From assembly GCA_037443425.1 (NCBI GenBank), contig JBBIOI010000032.1, forward strand, positions 1-30,396: DNA of 30,396 nucleotides, given 5' to 3'. Every line of letters begins with the position of its first letter. Position 1 is the stretch's first letter. The notes under the pieces were generated by a model. The model was not told the DNA's origin, searched no databases, and saw only the letters and a list, made by a program, of their open reading frames with translations. The stretch comes from JBBIOI01 sp037443425. Its GTDB lineage: Bacteria; Desulfobacterota; BSN033; UBA1163. The position numbers and the translations under genes are program-made. Below are positions 23,729 to 30,396 of the stretch, in pieces.

Positions 23729-24922
23729 ATGGAAGATCCAAAAGAGAGATTAACAATGTCGATTTCGAATGCAGAACTCGAAAGAAGATGGAAGGCTACC
23801 CGAGAGATGATGAAGGATCATAAGATCGATTTCTTATTGATGCGTCAGGATGAAGAATTTCTTGGAGGATATGTAAAATGGTTTACAGATTTTTCTGCAA
23901 GACATAGCTATCCATTTACAGTAATATTTCCAATTGATGATGATATGACATTTATTACTGTTGGAGCATTTCCTCCTGCCGACCCTGGATTTCCACCTCA
24001 GTGGGCTGTAAGAGGTGTAAAGAAAAGACTTGGAGCCCCTTACTTTCCATCTGTCCATTATACAAGTACATATGATGCAGAGCTGGCAGTAGGTGTTTTG
24101 AAAGAGAAAAAAAGGGCAACAGTTGGTTTAGTTGGTAGAACTTATATTCCAATCACATTCTATGAATATCTCAGAAAGCATCTTCCTGGCTGGAAGTTTA
24201 TTGATGCAACAGATTGGGTTGATCAGATAAAAGTAATAAAGAGTCCTGAAGAAATAGAGTTGATCAAACGGACCGCAGCACTTCAGGACCAGGCAATTGA
24301 ACATGTGAAAAAACAGATAAGACCTGGTCGAAGAACATTTGAAATCTATGCAGAAGCTCATTATTCATGTTCGATAAATGGGAGTGAAAGAGGACTTGTA
24401 CTTGTAAATTCAGGTCCTCAAGGTACCCCTGTTCCTTTTGCCTTTAGACACCTCCAGAATCGTATAATTAAGGAAGGGGATCAGATTTCATTACTGATTG
24501 AGGTCAATGGTCCTGGAGGATTCTATACAGAGATTTCTCGCATCTTTACACTTGGACAACCAAGCCAGGAACTTCAAGATGCCTTTGGGGTTGCGCTTGA
24601 GGCACAGCAGTTAACACTTAAGATGCTGAAACCAGGCGCTAATCCAAAAGATATCTGGGAGGCCAATAATGAGTTTTTAGAAAAGAAAGGTTATGCACCC
24701 GAAAAGAGGCTTTATGCCCATGGCCAGGGTTATGATCTGGTGGAAAGACCCCTAATAAGATTTGATGAACCTATGAAGATTCAAGCAGGAATGAATATAA
24801 CCGTTCATCCCGCAGCTGTGAGTCCTACTGTTTGGGCAGGTATTTGTGATAATTATATAGTTAATGAAGATGGTGTAAGTGAATGTCTGCATAAAACACC
24901 AAAAGAGATAATAGTAATTTAA
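23729..24922 (+). CDS. M24 family (creatinase/aminopeptidase-like) protein, complete paralogue
   Basis: 397 aa: an N-terminal creatinase-N-like domain (about 15-165), then a pita-bread domain (about 170-397). The His of the catalytic motif is kept (YAHGQGYDL), but the five-ligand metal site is not: the two Asp positions are Glu (LLIEVNG and FYTEISR), the Glu of TxEP is His (NITVHPAA), and the last Glu is Cys (GICDNY). Creatinase is a known M24 member that works without metal, so a metal-free hydrolase is a reasonable model. Its C-terminal half matches the fragment at 1-420. GAAAGGAG precedes the ATG; the D-2-hydroxyacid dehydrogenase follows by 20 nt. A role linked to the TRAP substrate is inferred from both copies lying beside TRAP genes. 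Confidence 0.9.
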   Translation: MEDPKERLTMSISNAELERRWKATREMMKDHKIDFLLMRQDEEFLGGYVKWFTDFSARHSYPFTVIFPIDDDMTFITVGAFPPADPGFPPQWAVRGVKKRLGAPYFPSVHYTSTYDAELAVGVLKEKKRATVGLVGRTYIPITFYEYLRKHLPGWKFIDATDWVDQIKVIKSPEEIELIKRTAALQDQAIEHVKKQIRPGRRTFEIYAEAHYSCSINGSERGLVLVNSGPQGTPVPFAFRHLQNRIIKEGDQISLLIEVNGPGGFYTEISRIFTLGQPSQELQDAFGVALEAQQLTLKMLKPGANPKDIWEANNEFLEKKGYAPEKRLYAHGQGYDLVERPLIRFDEPMKIQAGMNITVHPAAVSPTVWAGICDNYIVNEDGVSECLHKTPKEIIVI

Positions 24923-24942
24923 CTAAAGGAGGAAATTACAAA

Positions 24943-25875
24943 ATGAAATTACTAATATTAGAACAACGGGCAAAAGATTATTTGGATCTATTAAGGCCAA
25001 AATTTCCAGAAGTTGTCTTCCATGCTGCAACTGCGGAAGAAGAGGTAGGAAATTTTATAGAAGAAGCAGATGCCCTTTTAACAATTCGAATTTCAGATGA
25101 ACTTTTAAAGAAGGCAAAAAAATTACAATGGATTCATGCCTTAACTACAGGCGTTGATTACATCGTCAATCTTCCCTCATTGAGAAAGGATGTTATTATC
25201 ACATCCACAAGAGGTATTCATGGACCACAGGTCTCAGAGATGGCGTTTCTTTTAATGCTTGCATTAAATAGGAATTTCCCTGAAGTTGTAAGGAATCAGG
25301 ACAGATGCGTATGGGAAAGATGGCCCGGAAAACTTCTTTGGAAAAAGAAGATAGGGATTCTTGGTGTTGGGATAATAGGCGAGGAGATTGCAAAGAAGGC
25401 TAAGGCATTCGGGATGGAGGTTTATGGTATTGATATTATTAGGAGAGAACTTGATTGTATCGATGCCTTTTATGGTCCTGAGCAAATTGTTGAGGTTGCA
25501 AGTAAAGTTGATTATCTTGTTATTGTTGCACCAAGGACACCACAGACAGAGAAGTTGATCGATTCCAAGGTCCTTTCTGCTATGAAACCAACGGCCTTTT
25601 TGCTTAATCTTGGAAGAGGTGAGATTGTTGATGAAGAGGCATTGATTGAAGTTCTGAAGAAAGGAAAGATTGCAGGAGCTGGATTGGATACATTTTGGCA
25701 AGAGCCATTACCAAAAGAGCATCCTTTTTGGAAGATGAAAAATGTTATAGTAAGTCCTCATGTTGCTGGAATGAGTGACATCTATGTAGAACAAGCTATC
25801 ACTATATTTGAAGAGAATCTCCGTAGATTTCTCAAAGGTGAAAGAAGAAATCTATTAAACTTTATTGAGAGATAA
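24943..25875 (+). CDS. D-2-hydroxyacid dehydrogenase (NAD-dependent)
   Basis: 310 aa. Rossmann motif G141-V-G143-I-I-G146 and the three catalytic residues of the family: Arg in LNLGRGEIVDE, Glu in FWQEPLP and His in SPHVAG. The reaction is interconversion of a 2-oxo acid and a D-2-hydroxy acid in the cytoplasm. The acidic residue after the last beta strand (GIDIIRR) suggests NAD rather than NADP. Cotranscribed with the M24 gene (AAAGGAGG site) and divergent from the TRAP-aldolase operon, so it may process a hydroxy acid imported there. A shared terminator follows. Confidence 0.93.
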   Translation: MKLLILEQRAKDYLDLLRPKFPEVVFHAATAEEEVGNFIEEADALLTIRISDELLKKAKKLQWIHALTTGVDYIVNLPSLRKDVIITSTRGIHGPQVSEMAFLLMLALNRNFPEVVRNQDRCVWERWPGKLLWKKKIGILGVGIIGEEIAKKAKAFGMEVYGIDIIRRELDCIDAFYGPEQIVEVASKVDYLVIVAPRTPQTEKLIDSKVLSAMKPTAFLLNLGRGEIVDEEALIEVLKKGKIAGAGLDTFWQEPLPKEHPFWKMKNVIVSPHVAGMSDIYVEQAITIFEENLRRFLKGERRNLLNFIER

Positions 25876-25885
25876 AAGTGATATT

Positions 25886-25918
25886 TTGGCCCTTCCTTAT
25901 TTTAAAAAGAAGGGCCAA
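25886..25918. terminator. Bidirectional terminator between dehydrogenase and ppdK
   Basis: TTGGCCCTTC (25886-25895) pairs exactly with GAAGGGCCAA (25909-25918) across a 13-nt A/T-rich loop, between convergent stop codons at 25875 and 25927. Confidence 0.8.
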
Positions 25919-25926
25919 TTCAATCT

Positions 25927-28755
25927 TTAAAAGAATATATTGAAAACAGAGTCAGGATCGTACTTCTCTGGCGGTTTTCTCTTTTTCTCTTTTATCTTTG
26001 CATGAGCAGCTACCAAACGAGCAATAGGAAGCCTCGGCACAGAACAACTCACATAATTTATTCCTATAGAATGGCAGAATTCGATTGATTCTGGATGTCC
26101 ACCGTGTTCACCACAGATTCCTATCTTTAAGTCAGGTTTTGTCTTTCGCCCCCACTCAATTGTAATCATCATCAATCTTCCAACACCTTTTACATCAAGG
26201 ACTTCAAAGGGGTTGTCTTGGAGGATCTTACGCTCATTATAAAGGGGCAAAAACTTATTTTCAGCATCTTCTCTTGAAAAGGAGAAGGTGGCCTGAGTAA
26301 GATCATTTGTTCCAAAAGAGAAGAAGTCAGAAACCTCAGCCAATCTACCTGCCCTCATACAGGCCCTGACAACCTCGATCATTGTCCCAAATTTATACTT
26401 TAATTGAATTCCATATTTCTTTTCGACCTCGTGCTGGACCTTTTTAACAAGTTGGTAAACCCATTTTAATTCTTGAGCTGTACAAACCTGTGGAACCATA
26501 ATTTCAGGTTGAACATCGATTCCTTCGTTCATCAATTCTGCAGCTGCTTCAAGGATAGCCTGTATCTGCATTTTATAGATTTCAGGATAGGTTATTCCAA
26601 GCCTAACCCCCCTGTGGCCAAGCATTGGATTAACCTCTTTCATCTCTTGGACCTTCCTCAAAATCTCTTGTTGTTTACGTAACAGTTTCTTGTCAAGCTT
26701 TTTCTCTTTTATCTCCATGATATCTGATAGCATATGGTCAAGAGGTTTCAGAGATTCTCGAAATGAAGGGTCTAAGAATTTTATGATCTGTGTAAGGTTT
26801 TCTGCTGAAGAGAATGCTGATTCAACCTCTTTAAGATTTCTAAGCTCTGAAGTCAATTCTTCTGTAGATGGAAGGAATTCATGAAGAGGTGGATCAAGAA
26901 GACGAATCGTGACAGGTAATCCGTTCATTACTCGAAAGATCTCTTTAAAATCTGACTTTTGCATCGGGAGAAGTTTTGCAATAGCTTCAAGTCTCTTTTT
27001 CTTTGATCCTGCAAGGATCATCTCTCTAACTATGGGAAGGCGATCCACAGCATTGAACATCCTCTCAGTCCTGCAAAGACCAATTCCTTCTGCACCAAGT
27101 TGCCTTGCCTTCATAGCTGCTTCAGGTGTATCGGCATTGGCCCTGACACCCAATGTCCTAATCTCATCAGCCCAGCTTAGGAGAGTGAGAAGGTCTTTGC
27201 TTATCTCAGGTTCTACTGTGGGGACTTCACCTAAAAAGACCTCACCCTTTGAACCATCGATAGTGATATAATCTCCCTCCTTTATATGTATATTTCCGAT
27301 CATTGCAACTCTTTCATCAAGGTCGATAACGAGTCCTTCGCATCCAGAAACACAGGGTTTTCCCATACCTCTTGCAACAACCGCTGCATGGGATGTTTTT
27401 CCACCCCTTGCAGTTAGGATGCCTTCTGAGGCGAAGAAGCCATGGATGTCTTCTGGTTTTGTCTCCTCACGAACAAGTATTACCTTTTGACCGAGTTTCT
27501 CCAATCTTTCGGCTTCATCTGCATCAAATACAGCCTTTCCAGAAGCTGCCCCAGGCGATGCCGAAAGACCTGTGGCGATCGGTTTTCCCTTAAAGTTAGG
27601 ATCAATCCTTCTATGCAGGAGTTGCTCCAAGTCGTTAGGTTTTAACCTCATTACGGCTTCTTCTTTTGTAATCAATTTTTCAGCCACCATCTCTTTTGAT
27701 GTTCGAACAATAGCCTGGGCATTCATCTTTCCGTTTCGAGTCTGAAGGATGTAAAGTTGTCCCTTTTCAACAGTAAATTCAAAGTCCTGGACCTCACGGA
27801 AATGTTCTTCAAGTATCTTTCTTACCCGTTCTAATTCACGATATATTTTTGGCATTTCTTTCTTTAGCTCTTGAATGGGCTTTGGTGTTCTAATTCCTGC
27901 TACTACATCTTCTCCTTGTGCATTAACAAGATATTCGCCGTAAAGTATGTTTTCACCTGTAGCTGGGTCTCTTGTGAAGGCAACCCCTGTAGCCGAATCA
28001 AAACCCATATTTCCAAATACCATGGTGCAAATATTTACTGCTGTGCCATTTGCCATATCTGGTGTAATATTGAATTCTCTCCTATAATCTACTGCCCTTT
28101 TTCCCATCCAGGATTTAAAGACTGCTTCAATAGCCAGCTTCAGCTGGATCATTGGATCCATTGGAAAGGGATTCCCTGTTTTCTTTTTTACTAAATCGAG
28201 ATACTTTTCACAGATATCTTTAAGGGAATCCGCATCAAGTTCTGAATCATTTGTTACACCTGAGCGTTCTTTCTCTTTATTTAAAATTTGATCAAATTCC
28301 TTCTCATCCACACCAAGGGCAATCTTTCCAAAAAGTTGAATGAATCTCCTGTAGGCATCGTAGGCAAATCTGCCGTCTGAAGTGATCTGAATTAATCCCT
28401 CAAGGGTATCATCGTTTAAACCTAAGTTAAGGATTGTATCCATCATCCCAGGCATTGAAATTGCTGCTCCTGAACGAACTGAGAAAAATAGAGGGTTTTG
28501 TGGACTGCCAAATATCTTTCCTGTCTTTTCTTCAATTATCCTTATATTCTTTTCGACCTCTTCCATTAATCCTTTTGGTAATTTTTTCTTATTGGAATAA
28601 TATTGCACACAGGCCTCGGTTGTTATTATAAATCCAGGTGGGACAGGTAGTCCTATGCGTGTCATCTCGGCAAGACCTGCCCCTTTTCCACCGAATAGTT
28701 TCTTATTGCTTCCGTCAGCTTCTTCAAATAAATATACAAATTTTTTATTCTTCAT
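25927..28755 (-). CDS. ppdK: Pyruvate, phosphate dikinase
   Basis: 942 aa from the ATG at 28755, chosen because AAAGGAGAGGAG lies 4-15 nt upstream and MKNKKFVYLFEE is the family start; the frame runs on to 28857 without homology. The enzyme interconverts pyruvate, ATP and phosphate with PEP, AMP and PPi. An N-terminal nucleotide-binding domain (GGKGAGLAEM, SVRSGAAISMPGMMDT) is followed by the phosphohistidine domain (GGKTSHAAV, His456) and the PEP-binding barrel (GIGLCRTERMF, NPMLGHRG, Cys881 in GICGEHGGHP). Against the well-known Clostridium enzyme (His455, Cys831) there are about 50 extra residues between these points, in a charged helical stretch around 630-705. Placed beside pyruvate-yielding genes, it probably supplies PEP for gluconeogenesis. 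Confidence 0.97.
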   Translation of the reverse strand: MKNKKFVYLFEEADGSNKKLFGGKGAGLAEMTRIGLPVPPGFIITTEACVQYYSNKKKLPKGLMEEVEKNIRIIEEKTGKIFGSPQNPLFFSVRSGAAISMPGMMDTILNLGLNDDTLEGLIQITSDGRFAYDAYRRFIQLFGKIALGVDEKEFDQILNKEKERSGVTNDSELDADSLKDICEKYLDLVKKKTGNPFPMDPMIQLKLAIEAVFKSWMGKRAVDYRREFNITPDMANGTAVNICTMVFGNMGFDSATGVAFTRDPATGENILYGEYLVNAQGEDVVAGIRTPKPIQELKKEMPKIYRELERVRKILEEHFREVQDFEFTVEKGQLYILQTRNGKMNAQAIVRTSKEMVAEKLITKEEAVMRLKPNDLEQLLHRRIDPNFKGKPIATGLSASPGAASGKAVFDADEAERLEKLGQKVILVREETKPEDIHGFFASEGILTARGGKTSHAAVVARGMGKPCVSGCEGLVIDLDERVAMIGNIHIKEGDYITIDGSKGEVFLGEVPTVEPEISKDLLTLLSWADEIRTLGVRANADTPEAAMKARQLGAEGIGLCRTERMFNAVDRLPIVREMILAGSKKKRLEAIAKLLPMQKSDFKEIFRVMNGLPVTIRLLDPPLHEFLPSTEELTSELRNLKEVESAFSSAENLTQIIKFLDPSFRESLKPLDHMLSDIMEIKEKKLDKKLLRKQQEILRKVQEMKEVNPMLGHRGVRLGITYPEIYKMQIQAILEAAAELMNEGIDVQPEIMVPQVCTAQELKWVYQLVKKVQHEVEKKYGIQLKYKFGTMIEVVRACMRAGRLAEVSDFFSFGTNDLTQATFSFSREDAENKFLPLYNERKILQDNPFEVLDVKGVGRLMMITIEWGRKTKPDLKIGICGEHGGHPESIEFCHSIGINYVSCSVPRLPIARLVAAHAKIKEKKRKPPEKYDPDSVFNIFF

Positions 28756-28776
28756 AAACTCCTCTCCTTTATTTTC

Positions 28777-28805
28777 ATGATAATAATAAATTATAAGAAA
28801 ATCAA
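28777..28805 (-). promoter_or_regulatory. Candidate promoter for ppdK
   Basis: Minus-strand TTGATT (28805-28800), 17-nt spacer, TATCAT (28782-28777). A perfect TATAAT at 28795-28790 is an alternative -10 but lacks a good -35. A/T-rich, so uncertain. Confidence 0.3.
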
Positions 28806-28832
28806 TCGGTAAATTTACTCCCTGATGAATAA

Positions 28833-29102
28833 GGGATTGCTTCAAAGAATTGTGCATCTCTGAAGAGAAAACATATCCATCCCCATACTATTAGGCATAG
28901 CACTGCAATGGCCTTGCTCCAATCAGGGGTAGACATTAATACCATTCGTGCCTGGCTTGGACACACCAACCTTGAGACCACAAATCGTTATGCAGAAATA
29001 AATCTTGAGATGAAAAGAAAGGCCCTGGATAATTACTTGCCGATCAGTAAGAGGCCCTGGAAACGAAATAAGGATCTCCTCCAATGGCTAGAGTCTCTCT
29101 AA
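28833..29102 (+). pseudogene. C-terminal remnant of a tyrosine recombinase (XerC/D-like integrase)
   Basis: An in-frame stop lies at 28830, and the frame from 28833 to 29102 holds only the end of a phage-integrase catalytic domain: HPHTIRHSTAMALL with the His and Arg of box II, GVDINTIRAWLGHT with the second His, and the nucleophile Tyr in TTNRYAEI. The first two thirds, including the first catalytic Arg, are missing. The integrase-like residues begin near 28866. An ATG at 28908 could start a 64-aa product, but it would lack most of the domain. Probably a dead relic of an integrated element, directly beside the ppdK start region. Confidence 0.8.
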
Positions 29103-29201
29103 TAGGTGGAAATTAATGTTGAGAGGTTAAGGAGAAAGAATGCTGATAGCAAGGGTTTAAGAAATCTACTCAACATAAATGAAGACTCAACATAACCTCT
29201 G

Positions 29202-29548
29202 TGCATAGGCAATACCCATTTAGATGTGGCTTTAGGTATAAAGGCAGCCATGGCAAGAAAGAGGGTTCTATTTTACAGTGCTGAGGAGCTTATAAATGAG
29301 CTTGCGGGGGCTGAGGTATCCCACAGGATCTCACCTTTTCTGGATTCCCTTTCATGAGTAGATCTACTTATTATCGATGAATTGGGATACCTGAATATCT
29401 CAAAACAATCTTCAGCCTTATTCTTTAAACTGATTGCTAAGAGATACGAGAAGACATCTACTATCATTACCTCAAATAGGCCTTTTGAGAATAGCAATGG
29501 GACTGTATGGATACTATTGTTGAAACAGAATCTTGGTACTTATTATGA
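29202..29548 (+). pseudogene. Decayed IstB-like ATP-binding protein (IS21-family helper)
   Basis: The frame from 29202 reads like IstB: a damaged Walker A (IGNTHLDVALG in place of GKTHLA), KRVLFYSAEELINELAGAE, then LLIIDELGYL (Walker B), RYEKTSTIITSNRPF. An in-frame TGA at 29355-29357 splits it just before the Walker B part. Near 29508 the frame shifts: the continuing IstB-like DTIVET is read in another frame from 29510 and ends at 29548. The N-terminal DNA-binding part and the C-terminus are missing, and no IstA partner is visible. It is therefore a relic of an IS21-type insertion sequence. Confidence 0.8.
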
Positions 29549-29575
29549 GAAAATTAAAGAAGGGTAGATTTAATT

Positions 29576-30016
29576 GGATTTAACTTCAAATTGCTTTACT
29601 TATTCTTATAGGAAAGTACGGAGGGTTAATTATTGAGAGTTTAGTGATTCAAGAACTCCCAAATATTTTAAAAATATTTTTTACTTGCATTATCGCTAAG
29701 ATTTTGGTTTAATATATTTAAGTATTAAGAGCGGATTTCTTTCTAAGTTAAATTTGTAGAAATGACTGCTCCAATGTAAAAAGTCTTAAAGATAGTCTTT
29801 TTGAGAATATTGGATTTAAAGACTAACCTAAAGTATTTTGTTAAACTTAATGCCACTTCTAAGATATATATAGAGTCTATTAAAGCAGATATCACAGCTC
29901 GGCTTTCTTGGCACATTTTCGGTAAATTTTGAAATCCATAACTACTATGATATTGGGAATTCAGTATCGGGCTTTATGACCCCCAGGGCAGAAAAGATTA
30001 TAAGAAGGGGGATTAT
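29576..30016. other. AT-rich region without a recognisable gene
   Basis: About 440 bp with stops in all plus-strand frames. It contains an A/T-only hairpin, AAATATTTT/AAAATATTT followed by Ts, near 29658-29680. A short open stretch at about 29930-30016 (protein string EIHNYYDIGNSVSGFM) looks coding-like but has no start or recognised family. No tRNA, CRISPR repeat or intact inverted repeat of an insertion sequence was seen. Confidence 0.5.
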
Positions 30017-30238
30017 ATGGAAAAAGTGATCAACATAAAAGAGGCTATACCTTATCTTTTAAAGATGCCCTCTAAAAAGATATGGGTTGATTATGACGAA
30101 GAAGCAGATGTACTCTATATAAGTTTCCGAAAACCTCAACAGGCTAACGATAGCCTAATGGAAGGTGATATAATTGATCATTATCATGACAAAGAACTTG
30201 TCGGGCTAACCATATTGAATGCAAAAGGGAGTATTTAG
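30017..30238 (+). CDS. DUF2283 family small protein
   Basis: 73 aa. The core VDYDEEADVLYISF followed by an acidic stretch, DHYHDKELVGLTIL and a short tail is the DUF2283 pattern: a small beta-rich domain of unknown role often found with toxin-antitoxin and mobile genes. AAGGGGGA is 4-11 nt before the ATG. The next gene, resembling cas6b, starts 46 nt downstream, so the two may be cotranscribed. An upstream insertion of about 20 residues before the core (NIKEAIPYLLKMPSKKI) distinguishes it from the shortest members. Confidence 0.8.
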   Translation: MEKVINIKEAIPYLLKMPSKKIWVDYDEEADVLYISFRKPQQANDSLMEGDIIDHYHDKELVGLTILNAKGSI

Positions 30239-30284
30239 GACAAGTTAAGGGTGAAAAATAACTTGAGTAAAAGGGAAGAGGAAA

Positions 30285-30396
30285 ATGAAAATTGGAAAGA
30301 CAGAAATCTGGATAACATGTGATAGGCCTCTAAAGTTCAGTGATGGTCGGACTGTGAGGGGATTTTTCGGAAATTTGTATAGAAACACACCTGAGT
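30285..30396 (+). CDS. Possible Cas6b-like CRISPR endoribonuclease, N-terminal fragment cut by window edge
   Basis: Only 37 codons are inside the window, open to the edge. GGGAAGAGG lies just upstream of the ATG. The fragment has a beta strand (KTEIWITC), a short turn with DGRTVRGFFGNLY and then RNTPE. The DG-x-x-x-RG-(F/Y)-F pattern, placed about 20 residues from the start, is what I recall from the N-terminal domain of Cas6b proteins, where LRGYFA... is followed by HNH and YxYPxIQ; the latter lie beyond the window. Recognition from so short a piece is tentative. If right, this gene opens a CRISPR-Cas locus in which Cas6b cuts the precursor crRNA. Confidence 0.45.
   Translation, partial: MKIGKTEIWITCDRPLKFSDGRTVRGFFGNLYRNTPE

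Noticed and set aside
28756..28857. 34 extra N-terminal residues on PPDK
   Set aside because: No homology to the family, and a strong ribosome site points to ATG at 28755.
28908..29102. A 64-residue ORF as a functional small integrase-like protein
   Set aside because: It contains only the last part of the recombinase catalytic domain, and homology continues upstream of the ATG to 28866, so it is a truncated relic.
29355..29357. In-frame TGA in the IstB-like frame as a possible selenocysteine codon
   Set aside because: IstB has no redox-active Cys there, Walker A is also damaged and a frameshift follows near 29508; decay explains all three.
1..30396. tRNA or rRNA genes
   Set aside because: No stretch with a T-loop consensus next to matching acceptor arms, and no rRNA-like sequence, was found by eye in the intergenic regions.

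Overview
This window is an AT-rich, gene-dense chromosomal segment, probably from an anaerobic Gram-negative bacterium of the Desulfobacterota (deltaproteobacterial) type. The Gram-negative call rests on kdsB (Kdo activation for lipopolysaccharide), a lipoprotein with a lipobox, and periplasmic TRAP solute receptors. The lineage call is an inference from the CarD - PIN/TRAM - ispD - ispF gene order followed by gltX and cysS, and from the catabolic genes (TRAP transporters, molybdopterin enzyme, pyruvate phosphate dikinase).

Layout. (1) 1-7222, plus strand: a catabolic operon cut by the left edge. It encodes the C-terminal part of a creatinase-like M24 protein, an SDR oxidoreductase, a complete TRAP transporter (dctP, dctQ, dctM), a cytoplasmic molybdopterin/[4Fe-4S] enzyme resembling acetylene hydratase, and a metallo-beta-lactamase-fold hydrolase. 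Most of these proteins carry a substitution at the residue normally decisive for their family. (2) 7285-8655: an isochorismatase-fold hydrolase and kdsB. (3) 8942-16071, plus strand: a housekeeping block with a CsgG/LpoB-like lipoprotein, CarD, a membrane PIN/TRAM protein, ispD, ispF, gltX and cysS. (4) 16072-17031, minus: a ROK sugar kinase whose stop codon abuts that of cysS. (5) 17367-19235: an amidohydrolase and, convergent to it, an exported SMP-30/lactonase-type beta-propeller, bracketed by copies of a short dispersed repeat. (6) 19640-25875: a second catabolic locus with a minus-strand operon (dctP, dctQ, dctM, then a DapA/HOGA-type aldolase) divergent from a plus-strand pair (complete M24 paralogue plus D-2-hydroxyacid dehydrogenase). 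(7) 25927-28755, minus: pyruvate phosphate dikinase with an insertion of about 50 residues. (8) 28833-29575: decayed remnants of a tyrosine recombinase and an IS21-type IstB. (9) 30017-30396: a DUF2283 protein, then the first 37 codons of a gene resembling the CRISPR endoribonuclease Cas6b.

How they may work together (inference). Two TRAP loci each carry an M24 paralogue that has lost the usual metal ligands. At the second locus, an exported lactonase could release acids that the TRAP system imports, the aldolase and dehydrogenase could produce or use 2-oxoacids including pyruvate, and pyruvate phosphate dikinase could return pyruvate to PEP. The first locus looks like a dedicated pathway for an unidentified substrate and is the best candidate for an undescribed system. 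The right edge may be the start of a CRISPR-Cas locus, but no CRISPR repeats are visible inside the window.
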